From a bacterium (GTDB taxonomy: Bacteria > Hydrothermota > UBA3073 > JACQXS01 > JAGMCI01): 54,691 bases of DNA. The stretch's first letter is position 1; the number at the start of each line of letters is the position of its first letter. A program made the position numbers and the translations under genes. The notes under the pieces are model-generated. The model was given only the letters and a program-made list of their open reading frames with translations. It did not search any database and was not told where the DNA came from. The stretch spans positions 1 through 54,691 of the forward strand of contig JASEGA010000014.1 of the NCBI GenBank assembly GCA_030018315.1, given 5' to 3'. Below, piece by piece: positions 1 to 9,600 of this stretch.

Positions 1-78
1 AAGAGATGCTGCCTGATATCCTTTGAGTTCTCCTCTCAGAAGTTGTTGCAAGACTCCATACTTTATGAGGTCTCTCAT
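1..78 (-). CDS. Possible transposase, N-terminal fragment cut by window edge
   Basis: An open frame starts with ATG at 78 and runs off the window. It encodes 26 residues beginning MRDLIKYGVLQQLLRGEL and continuing through a GYQAA-type helix. A short basic start followed by a helix-turn-helix resembles the N-terminus of some ISNCY-like transposases, but too little is visible to be sure. A TAATAT box lies a few bases upstream on the minus strand, consistent with the short leaders seen elsewhere in this window. It could also be the start of an unrelated DNA-binding protein. Confidence 0.35.
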   Translation of the reverse strand, partial: MRDLIKYGVLQQLLRGELKGYQAASL

Positions 79-238
79 TGTAATATTAAACTTCTTTTCT
101 TTCGTGGCAACTTTCTATCATTTTAATTTTAGAAGGTTGCTTTTTAAAATCAAAAAAAACATTTCTAAAAATTTAACGTTTTCACGTAATAATTATCTTT
201 AACATTTTAAAATAATAACTACATAATTTTTTATTTAA

Positions 239-267
239 TTGACAATTGTTTAGTTTTAGTTTAAAAT
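239..267 (+). promoter_or_regulatory. Promoter of tldD-mnmE
   Basis: TTGACA at 239-244 and TAAAAT at 262-267 are separated by 17 nt. The start codon is at 283, so transcription would begin about 8 nt before it. No Shine-Dalgarno sequence is present in that leader. Confidence 0.7.
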
Positions 268-282
268 TTCTAACAAGAAATT

Positions 283-1713
283 ATGAAAACTTTTGCAGAG
301 TTAGTAGTTTCTCGTATGCCCCAAGGACTTGATTATGGGAATGTAAGAGTTGTACAGAACAATGAAGAGACTCTAATTGTTAAAAATGGTAAAGTTGATA
401 GTATTGAGATAGCCGAGTCTATAGGATTTGGAGTAATAGTTCTTTTAAATGGCGGATGGGGATTTGCTTCAAGCTCACGTCTTAAAAATGAAGAGGTGGA
501 TAAAGTAATTAAACAAGCAATTGAGATTGCGAAGTCTTCAGGTATAGCTAAGAAAAAAGGTGGGGTAAACCTTGCACCAGCATCTTATGTTGTGGGCACT
601 TTTAAAACTCCTTATAACAAAGACCCTTTTAAAGTAAGTCTTGAATCAAAGGTTTCGCTTCTTCTTGAGTTAGATAAAATTTTAAGAGAATCTAATGATA
701 TTAAGGTAGCAGAGTCAGTTCTAATGTTCAGACGCATTCATAAAATCTTTGCTTCAATCGACCATTCTGTAGTAGAACAGGAGCTTTTAATTTCTGGTGG
801 TGAAATAATATCTACTGCCATAAAAGAGGACGAATTACAGCGCCGTTCTTATGGCAATTTCGGAGCTGCTGGATATGAGTTCATTCATAACTTAGAACTA
901 CTCCAAAATGCTCCAAGAGTGAGAGATGAAGCCTGTGAGCTCCTCAGAGCAAAGCCCTGTCCTTCTGGAAAACAAGATATAATAATTGATGGTGACCAGC
1001 TTGCACTGCAAATCCATGAGTCTATCGGACATGCAGTTGAACTTGATAGGGTACTTGGAACTGAAGCCTCATATGCAGGCACGTCATTTGTTACACTTGA
1101 TAAATTGGGCAAATTTAAATATGGCTCAGAAGTTGTAAACGTAACTGCAGATGCCACTGTCCCTCTTGGACTTGGAACATTTGGTTGGGATGATGAAGGT
1201 ATTCCAGCCCAAGTTACTCCTATAATCCGGGATGGCATTTTCGTAGGCTACCTGAGTTCAAGAGAAACTGCTCCTGTAATTGAACGATTAAGCTCAGGTG
1301 CTATGAGAGCGGCTAACTGGAATCGAATTCCTCTCATCCGAATGACAAATATAAACCTTGACCAAGGAAATTGGAAATTGCCCGATCTTATTGCTGACAC
1401 ATCTCATGGACTTTTCCTTCAGACAAACAAATCGTGGAGTATAGATGATATGAGGGAAAACTTCCAGTTTGGTGTAGAGTTTGCTCGTGAAATAAAAGAT
1501 GGAAAATTAGGCGATGTTGTTAAAGATGTAACTTATACAGGGATAACACCCGAATTCTGGAGCTCATGTGATGCTATATGCAGTAGAGATTTCTGGAAAA
1601 TGTATGGCCTAATGAACTGTGGGAAGGGGGAGCCTGGTCAGACAATGATGGTAGGTCATGGCACTGCACCTGCAAGGTTTAGAAATGTAAGAATAGGAAT
1701 ATTCAAGAGATGA
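283..1713 (+). CDS. tldD: TldD family metalloprotease
   Basis: Zinc metalloprotease of the TldD/PmbA family, which in other bacteria acts with TldE on small peptides such as microcin precursors, CcdA and RiPP leaders. The 476-residue protein has the family HExxxH zinc motif as HESIGHAVE near residue 246, and the length is typical. The TldE/PmbA partner is not in this window. The start is the first ATG after a good promoter, with only a very short leader. mnmE begins 3 nt after the stop, so the two are probably cotranscribed. Confidence 0.93.
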   Translation: MKTFAELVVSRMPQGLDYGNVRVVQNNEETLIVKNGKVDSIEIAESIGFGVIVLLNGGWGFASSSRLKNEEVDKVIKQAIEIAKSSGIAKKKGGVNLAPASYVVGTFKTPYNKDPFKVSLESKVSLLLELDKILRESNDIKVAESVLMFRRIHKIFASIDHSVVEQELLISGGEIISTAIKEDELQRRSYGNFGAAGYEFIHNLELLQNAPRVRDEACELLRAKPCPSGKQDIIIDGDQLALQIHESIGHAVELDRVLGTEASYAGTSFVTLDKLGKFKYGSEVVNVTADATVPLGLGTFGWDDEGIPAQVTPIIRDGIFVGYLSSRETAPVIERLSSGAMRAANWNRIPLIRMTNINLDQGNWKLPDLIADTSHGLFLQTNKSWSIDDMRENFQFGVEFAREIKDGKLGDVVKDVTYTGITPEFWSSCDAICSRDFWKMYGLMNCGKGEPGQTMMVGHGTAPARFRNVRIGIFKR

Positions 1714-1716
1714 GCA

Positions 1717-3060
1717 ATGGATACAATAGCTGCAATAGCTACCCCAATTGGAGAAGGAGGAATTGGAATTGTTAGAGCTTCAGGCCCCGATGCTATAAAG
1801 ATTGCAGACCACATTTTTAAAGGTAAGATAAAACCCCTCTTAGCCAAGACACACACAATTCATTACGGTAAAATAATAGAGCCTGACACAAAAAAAGAAT
1901 TAGACGAAGTATTACTTATGGTGATGAAGAAACCCCATACTTATACTCGTGAGGATATGATAGAAATAAATGCACATGGTGGGATTACTGTATTAAAAAA
2001 TATACTTGACCTCCTTCTCCGAAGTGGTGCTCGGCTAGCAGAACCCGGCGAGTTCACTAAACGCGCATTCCTGAATGGAAGAATTGACCTCGTTCAAGCA
2101 GAGGCAGTTCTTGACATTGTACGCGGCCGTACAGATAAATCAATTGAAGTTGCCCTTTCACAACTTGATGGTAAACTTTCTACACAAATAAAAGAGATTA
2201 AAGATAAATTAATTGAAATAGAAACTGCTCTTGAACTCTCAATAGACTTTCCTGAAGAAAATATAGGAAAACTCAATCCTGAAAAGCTTAAAAGAATTGC
2301 TTACGAAGTGAACTATGAAATCGTCAAACTCATTGAATCTGGCAAATCTGGTAAACTTGTTAGAAACGGAGCAGTCTTTCCAATTGTTGGTAGGACAAAT
2401 GTTGGTAAATCAAGCATTTTTAACGCCCTTCTATCCAAAGATAAAGCAATTGTAACCCCATACCCCGGCACTACAAGAGATACAATAGAAGACTATATTA
2501 CTGTGGATGGCATTCCTATAAAGCTTGTTGATACTGCAGGGTGGAGAGATACCTCAAACCCTATAGAGCAGGAAGGTGTTCTTAGAACAAGGAAAGCAAT
2601 TAACGAAGCATTTGGAATTTTATTCGTATTTGATAAAAGTGATGGAATATTAAAAGAAGATTTTGAACTTCTCACTTATATAAAAGGCAAGAAGATTATA
2701 GGACTTTTAAACAAATGCGACCTTACTCCAGCTAAATATAGCCAAAATTTTGAGTTTCCGCTTATTTCAGTTTCTGCTTTAAGAGGCGACAATATTGATT
2801 TAATTCCTACTGCTATAAGTAAACTTGTCTCACGAGCCAACGAGTCGCCCCTTATAACAAGAGAAAGACACCTTGATATTTTAAGGAGAGCAAATATCAG
2901 AGTTGAAAAAGCACAAAAAGGGATGGACGATAATTTGGCTCATGAGCTCATTTCTTACGAGATAAAAGAGGCTATCAATATCCTATCGGAGATAACAGGC
3001 GAGATTACATCTGAAGATATTTTGAACCGCATATTCTCGGAATTTTGTATAGGAAAATAA
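1717..3060 (+). CDS. mnmE: tRNA uridine-5-carboxymethylaminomethyl GTPase MnmE
   Basis: With MnmG, MnmE makes the cmnm5 modification of wobble uridine in tRNA. The N-terminal folate-binding domain starts [20 protein letters not shown]. The G domain sits inside a helical domain and shows GRTNVGKSS (G1), DTAG (G3) and NKCD (G4). The protein ends with FCIGK, the family CxGK motif that carries the essential cysteine. The length of 447 residues is normal. It lies 3 nt after tldD. mnmG is not in the window. Confidence 0.97.
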   Translation: MDTIAAIATPIGEGGIGIVRASGPDAIKIADHIFKGKIKPLLAKTHTIHYGKIIEPDTKKELDEVLLMVMKKPHTYTREDMIEINAHGGITVLKNILDLLLRSGARLAEPGEFTKRAFLNGRIDLVQAEAVLDIVRGRTDKSIEVALSQLDGKLSTQIKEIKDKLIEIETALELSIDFPEENIGKLNPEKLKRIAYEVNYEIVKLIESGKSGKLVRNGAVFPIVGRTNVGKSSIFNALLSKDKAIVTPYPGTTRDTIEDYITVDGIPIKLVDTAGWRDTSNPIEQEGVLRTRKAINEAFGILFVFDKSDGILKEDFELLTYIKGKKIIGLLNKCDLTPAKYSQNFEFPLISVSALRGDNIDLIPTAISKLVSRANESPLITRERHLDILRRANIRVEKAQKGMDDNLAHELISYEIKEAINILSEITGEITSEDILNRIFSEFCIGK

Positions 3061-3122
3061 GGATTAGCAAAAAATTCAATAAGTTGGGTGTTAAAACGGT
3101 AGGTTTTGAGATTTGAGTTTTT

Positions 3123-4214
3123 ATGAAGCTTGCTATTATCCACGATTATTTAAACCAATACGGAGGAGCAGAAAGGGTATTAGAAGCAGCGCACGAAATT
3201 TGGCCAGATGCCCCTGTTTATACTATTCTTTACGAGTTGAAAAAATTACCCCCCCATTTTAAAGAATGGAATATCACACCTACATTTATACAAAAACTAC
3301 CATTCCTATCAACTCATTATGAAAAATACTTTGCACTCTTCCCGACAGCAATTGAGCAAATTGAACTAAAAGATTTTGATGTAGTCCTCTCTATCTCCTC
3401 TGCATGGGCAAAAGGAGTTATAACTACACCGGAAGTGATGCATATTTCGTACATTTTGAATCCAATGAGATTTGCATGGGAAGAATATTACTCAAGAGTT
3501 AAGAGGACAAAGAATAGAATATTTAAGTTGGGAATTAGAGTTTTGATGAATTACATAAGGCTATGGGATGAAGTCTCTACGCAAAGGGTAGACCATATTG
3601 TTACTATTTCAAACACTGTGAAAAAAAGAATTTTAAAATACTACCGCAGAGAGAGTGTAGTAATATATCCACCATGTGATACTACATTTTTTGCACCAGA
3701 CCCCAGTCTTAAAATACAAGATTATTTTTTAGTAGTTGCCAGACTCAAGCATTACAAGTGTGTAGAAATAGCAGTTAAAGCATTTAATAAACTTGGACTC
3801 CCACTTCTTATAATTGGGGATGGTGAAGCACGATGGGAACTCGAAAGACTTGCAAGACCAAATGTGCAATTCCTTGGTACACTTTTTGATTCTGAAGTTA
3901 GAAGTTATTATCAAAGGGCACAAGCACTTGTATTCCCAAGTTTAGAAGATTTTGGAATTGTATCATTAGAAGCACAAGCTTGTGGCACTCCTGTCATTGC
4001 ATTTAGAGCAGGGGGAGCACTTGAAACAGTAATTGAAGGGGAGACGGGGTGTTTCTTTTATCCTCAAACTCCTGAAGCATTGATTGAGGTAGTCAAAAAA
4101 TTTGACCGTTCTAAATTTAATCCCAAAATTCTCCGTACTCAAGCTCTCAAGTTTGACAAAGAAATATTTAAACAAAAGCTGAAAGATTTTATTACACAAA
4201 AGTATAGAGCTTGA
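3123..4214 (+). CDS. GT4-family glycosyltransferase
   Basis: GT-B fold, retaining glycosyltransferase of family GT4, probably acting on a cell-surface glycan; the sugar and acceptor cannot be read from sequence. The N-terminal half begins with IHDYLNQYGGAERVLE, typical of Mannosyl/WbaZ-like GT4 enzymes. The C-terminal donor-binding half carries FPSLEDFGIVSLEAQACG, the E-x7-E element that contacts the nucleotide sugar. 363 residues with no membrane span. Its end overlaps the comEC start by 4 nt (TTGA). No Shine-Dalgarno site is evident before the ATG. Confidence 0.88.
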   Translation: MKLAIIHDYLNQYGGAERVLEAAHEIWPDAPVYTILYELKKLPPHFKEWNITPTFIQKLPFLSTHYEKYFALFPTAIEQIELKDFDVVLSISSAWAKGVITTPEVMHISYILNPMRFAWEEYYSRVKRTKNRIFKLGIRVLMNYIRLWDEVSTQRVDHIVTISNTVKKRILKYYRRESVVIYPPCDTTFFAPDPSLKIQDYFLVVARLKHYKCVEIAVKAFNKLGLPLLIIGDGEARWELERLARPNVQFLGTLFDSEVRSYYQRAQALVFPSLEDFGIVSLEAQACGTPVIAFRAGGALETVIEGETGCFFYPQTPEALIEVVKKFDRSKFNPKILRTQALKFDKEIFKQKLKDFITQKYRA

Positions 4215-6625
4215 GTATGCGGAGACCTGCCCTAAAAACTACACTTACTTTTTGTATTGGAATTCTCATTAGCTATTTTACAAAAATTCAGCTTGTTTGG
4301 ATTAGCTTCATACTACTTGGAAGTTGCATAATTTATCTCATTGTGGGATTAACAGGTGAAAGGAGTAAAATTTTAAACCCGGTTATATTCATCATTGTAG
4401 AGATTTCAGGAATGTTCTCCTATACTCTACACACTACTTTATTTCCTTCCAATCATATTATAAATTATACTAACCCTGAGAAAAAAGTTGCAGTTGTGGG
4501 CAAAATTATAGCCGAGCCTGATTTTAGAATAGAGCAGACTATAATTGAATGCGAAGCGGAAACTTTAATAACACCTGAGTACACCAAAGCGGTGACAGGG
4601 AAGTTACGAATTAATGTGAAATCACCTAATCTGAAGTTCAAATATGGTGACCAAATAGAGGCTTACGGTAGACTTTGGTATCCAGAGTTCACGAGGAACC
4701 CGGACGCTTTTGATTATCGTTCATATCTTAAGAGAAAGAATATCTATGGAACGATGAATATATGGGAATCATGCAATATCAGGGTTATTGGTAAAGATAA
4801 AGGAATGGCAATTATTTCTAATGTTGCTTTACCAATTAAAAGATTCATCCGGAATACAATTGATACTTATTTATCTGATAATCAAGCAGGCTTCCTGAAA
4901 GGAATAACAATAGGACAGAGAGGAATGCTCCCAAAGAGGGTCCAAGAATGCTTCCAAAATACGGGAGCGATACACATCCTTGCAGTATCAGGATTGCATG
5001 TGGGTATTATTGCTACCATAGTATTTTTGTTCCTTAGAGTATTTAGAATCTCATTAATTATTGCACAAATTATTACATTACTGTTTCTGATAATATATGC
5101 ATTTATGTTAGATTTGAGACCACCGATTGTAAGAGCTACTATAATGACTATTATAGGAATGATAGGCTTAACTACAGAGAGAGATACTGATATGCTTAAT
5201 GTAATAGCTTGCGCTGCTCTTTTTATTTTGTTTATAAATCCACAAGCCATCTTTGAAGTGAGCTTCCAACTTTCATTTATTTCTATTATATCTATTATTT
5301 ATTTGATGCCTAAAATATATCCTGTGCTTTTTGGATTTATAAAGCCGGAAAACCATGTAGCAAGATACTTTGCGGGGATATTCGTGGCATCATTAGCTGC
5401 ACAAATTGGGATTATGCCACTTGTAGCGTATTACTTTTATAGAGTACCTATCATCTCAATTATTGCAAATCTTATTGTTATACCACTTGCCGGAGTGTGT
5501 ATTGCTTTGACTTTTATTATGAGTATTATTAATCTTTTACCATTGAAAATTCTTACTGATATATTTACTGGTGTTGCTTGGGGAGCAACTACTTTTACAC
5601 TTAAGACAGTAGAATTATTTAATCAAATCCCGTACGCATATTTCTGGGTGCATAAACCATCGGTGCTTTTTATTGGGTTCTTCTATCTCATACTATTAAG
5701 TGGAATAAATTCACCGGTTTCTAAGATAGCAAGAAAAGTCTTTGTATATAGTTGCATTTTTGGACTTAACACACTTATATGGTCAAGAGTATATAAAATT
5801 AATAATCCAAAAATTGAGGTAACCTATCTTGATGTTGGACACGGTGATTGTGCATTAATTGAGCTACCCAATAACTATAATGTCTTAATTGATGGAGGGC
5901 CGCATCAAAAGGAATTTGACACAGGAGAAGGAATAGTTGCACCATTTTTAAGAGCAAAAGGAATTTCAAATTTAGATATCATTGTGGCCACAAATACGAA
6001 GATTTACAGAATTGGAGGACTTAGATATATAGTTGAAAACTTTAAGATAAAAAAGTTTATAGGACCAAACATATGCTATACATCTTGGGCATGGCTCTGC
6101 TTACTTAAGCTTGTAGATTATAAGGATATCCAGTGTAAACTTATTGCAGGAAATGTTATTGCGAACGGTAGCAAAGCAATCTCAAAGAGGGATACAATTT
6201 TAAGTCATAAGGACTATATAGTTGAAACCATTAATTCAGGGGATGAATCAAATCTCGGGTTGAGAGTTAATTACAAGGATGTATCCTTACTTTTCCCAGG
6301 AGATGTAAAAGAGGGAGAGTACCAAAAATCAACTATACTTATGATCCCAAAACATGGAAATAAGAGATATTCCTCTTCCAAATGGATATCAAGTATAGCA
6401 CCTGAGATTGCAGTAATATCGTGTGGCAGAAATCCATGGGCAGAACCCGATTATGCAGTTATTCTAAGGTATAAAAATTTAGGTGCAAAGGTATTACGTA
6501 CTGATGAAGAAGGAGCTATCATAATAAGAACAGATGGAAGGACAATTGAAACTGAGACAATGAAAAGCCTATCAGAAAAGGAAGGTTTGAAACATAGAGT
6601 TTTGAGATATACTGGGCTACTTTAA
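4211..6625 (+). CDS. comEC: ComEC/Rec2-family DNA-uptake channel with degenerate MBL domain
   Basis: Polytopic membrane protein for passage of single-stranded DNA during transformation. Three regions are visible: N-terminal membrane spans and a soluble OB-like part (residues 1-200), the multi-span Competence domain (about 215-510, with QAGFLKGITIGQRG and ILAVSGLHVGII), and a C-terminal metallo-beta-lactamase-like domain starting TYLDVGHGDCALIELP. The usual metal motif (T)HPHADHIGG reads TNTKIYRIGG at residues 594-603, so the four ligands are N595, K597, Y599 and R600. PKHG is kept. The TTG at 4211 overlaps the previous stop; the ATG at 4217 is an alternative start. It converges with the next gene, overlapping by 9 nt. 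Confidence 0.9.
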   Translation: MSMRRPALKTTLTFCIGILISYFTKIQLVWISFILLGSCIIYLIVGLTGERSKILNPVIFIIVEISGMFSYTLHTTLFPSNHIINYTNPEKKVAVVGKIIAEPDFRIEQTIIECEAETLITPEYTKAVTGKLRINVKSPNLKFKYGDQIEAYGRLWYPEFTRNPDAFDYRSYLKRKNIYGTMNIWESCNIRVIGKDKGMAIISNVALPIKRFIRNTIDTYLSDNQAGFLKGITIGQRGMLPKRVQECFQNTGAIHILAVSGLHVGIIATIVFLFLRVFRISLIIAQIITLLFLIIYAFMLDLRPPIVRATIMTIIGMIGLTTERDTDMLNVIACAALFILFINPQAIFEVSFQLSFISIISIIYLMPKIYPVLFGFIKPENHVARYFAGIFVASLAAQIGIMPLVAYYFYRVPIISIIANLIVIPLAGVCIALTFIMSIINLLPLKILTDIFTGVAWGATTFTLKTVELFNQIPYAYFWVHKPSVLFIGFFYLILLSGINSPVSKIARKVFVYSCIFGLNTLIWSRVYKINNPKIEVTYLDVGHGDCALIELPNNYNVLIDGGPHQKEFDTGEGIVAPFLRAKGISNLDIIVATNTKIYRIGGLRYIVENFKIKKFIGPNICYTSWAWLCLLKLVDYKDIQCKLIAGNVIANGSKAISKRDTILSHKDYIVETINSGDESNLGLRVNYKDVSLLFPGDVKEGEYQKSTILMIPKHGNKRYSSSKWISSIAPEIAVISCGRNPWAEPDYAVILRYKNLGAKVLRTDEEGAIIIRTDGRTIETETMKSLSEKEGLKHRVLRYTGLL

Positions 6626-9600
6626 GAGGATTAACTTCTTAGTTAATCTGTAGTCACCTACTTCAAGCCTATAAAAGTAAACACCACTTGACACCTTTTT
6701 ATTTTGATTATCACGACCATCCCAGACAACAGAGTTAATTAGTTGATTAGTTGATTGGTTAATTGAAAATGTGCGAACTAATCTACCAGATAAGTCGTAA
6801 ATCGTTAATCGTAAATCGCTAATCGTATAATCGTTTCGGTTTTCGTTTAACACCGTACCTGATGGCAGGCAGGAATAACGAATAACAGTTTTCTGTCTGA
6901 ATGGATTTGGTGAATTCTGGAATAGCTTAAAAGAATGGGGAACACAAACAAGCTCAGTTTCTATTCCATACACTGTATCAGGCGGAATAAATCCATATAG
7001 CCCAGTATGCCAACGGTCGTGTTCAGTACATTCCCACTCCAATCTGCTACCTAAGACTGACCAGACATGCATCTCTCCTATAGAATTACCAGTTATTAGC
7101 TCGTTTAAACCGTCAAGGTCTATATCTGCTATTGTAGGAACTGGGTATATCGTGCCCCCACAGGAAAGAGGGAAGCCAAGTGTATAAGAGCCATCAGATT
7201 CAATCGCATAAAGGTGACCTGTGAAGCCGCCAGCTATTAGTTCAACTTCATTATCGCCATCAATATCTCCAATAGTGAGTGAAGGCCCCTCCGGAGTTGT
7301 CTCATCAAGTTGTGGCTGTATAATAGGAAAGCCGGGGCAAAGTGTACCATCATGATTCCACATATAATATCTATTATTCTCTTTTATTGCTATTTCAAGT
7401 TCTATATCAGAGTCAAGATTACCTAAAGAGGGTGATGCCCTTGTGAATCCTGTAATTGGTTGAGGCCATCCTGTACCTCTACTCCCATCAGAATGAAACA
7501 CATATACAGAATCATCTGATGCAGCAATTACAACCTCAAGCCCTGGATAGTTTATGTCTACATCTCCAATTGCAGGTGAAGTTGAAAATTCTGTACTCAC
7601 AGATGCAGAATAAACAGGCCAGCCAGGTAATGGGTCGCCAATAGTATTCCAAGCGTAAACCTTGCCCCTGCCTCCCACTAATATCTCAAGCTCGCCATCT
7701 ACGTTTATATCAGCAACTGAAGGAGATGAGAAAATATAGGGGTCAGCTTGTGCAAAGAAGCCATCAGAATTTAAAAAGCCGCCGCCATTTGAATTAAATA
7801 TATAAACTTTTCCATTAAGGTCAAGGAATATAATTTCAAGCCTGTCATCTTTATCAAGGTCTTGTAAAGTTATGCTCATAATAGTTCCACTACCACCATC
7901 AATCATCACAGGAAAGCCAGTAAGAGAAGTCCCATCTGCACCAAATACATATAGACTTTCATTATCACACCAGGGAACACAAGCTATATCAAGCATACCA
8001 TCCCCATCTATATCTCCCATAGCAGGAGTTGACCAGATTCCTCCAGGTAGTTCTGCAAATAGACCTGTCCCGTTCGGTAATACTGAAGTGCCATCAGCAT
8101 GCCAAGCGTAAATCTTTCCATCATCAGTGGCAGCCACAATCTCTAGCCCAGGATAATCTGGAACAAAGTCACCTACCACAGGTGAAGCATAAAAGAAAGT
8201 GCTTGGTACAGTTTTTGGCCACCCAGCTTTTAACATTGGATTTGATTTGCCAAGTACAAAAGGTGAAAAGTTGCTCTCATTACAATCACTATCCACTGTA
8301 GTAACCCAATAGGAACGAAGTTCATAAGCGCCAAGCGCTTTATCTTCATATACAGGGTTATCTGTTATTAGGTAAGAATTCAAAAGTAGAGAATCTGGTG
8401 CCCGATACACATTATAGCCTCGGACATTGGAGAGAGCACGCCACCCTACGGTTATTCCATGCGGATGAGGAAATGTAAAAAGGCTATCAGGGGGAGGTGG
8501 AAATCTTAGTGAGAATGTATCTACCCATTCCCTTCGTAGTGTATCATTGAGTTCCAGCACAAATTGTGGGTTTTCTATAGGATTATTTACAAGGACTTTA
8601 AAACAATTAGGACAAAATACACTCGCAGCCGCTTCTATGACATTTATTCGTTCTATGCTATCAATTACAGTAAGCTCCGTATTTAGTGACCGCAGTTTAG
8701 CGTATACACATTTAGCAGCTCCATTACCAAAATTATTTAGCCTGAAACTTAAATTCAATGAGTCGCCGGGATATAGTCCATCCTTGTCCGTAGAATGACT
8801 ATAATGAAGTAATTTTGGACTCCGAATCTCTAAGTTAAAAGTATCTATGGAAGAATCTGAAGAATAATATGAAAATATAGAAAAATCAACCGCATTTGAT
8901 AGAAACATTGTATCTATCTGAATCCTATAGTCTTTTGTCTTACTCTCACCAGAAGGTATATTCCCATACCACACTAAAGTATCAAGTAATGAGAGCCCTA
9001 ATGATGAAGGGACAAGATTAGCACAAACAGATTTGGCTTCACCAGACCCGGTGTTCTCAAGAGTGAGTGAGAGGGTGATTAGCTCACCGGCATCAGCTAC
9101 ACCATCACCAGCAATTGACTTAGACTTGTACCTTACGAATGGTTTACTCGGATTCACAACTATATATCCCTTATAGGGTAGAAAATTGGACTTAGTTACC
9201 ACTACACTTAATGAGCCTGCAGACTCAGGTATCAAGCCAAATACTATTTCACCAGCTGCATTGGAAAAACCTCTCGCATAGACTTCACTTTTCTTTGAGA
9301 CACATACCAATGCTCTATCAACAGGATTATTAAATGAATCTTTAATATTTATCTCAATCTCTCCTTCTCCCACATTCACAACTGGTGGAAAACTTACAAT
9401 TAAAGAGGCAGGATTATTGGTACAAAATTTAAGTTCAGGGTCACCAAAAAGGAGATAATCAAAAAGGATGTCGCGATAATTATTATCACTATTATTCACC
9501 CCCTGATAATGAGCCTCATAGAACTTAGATTTTGCATCCGCTAACAACTCACCAAATGAAAAAATGCTATCAGTAAAAAGTGACTGATAGAAATATCTAT

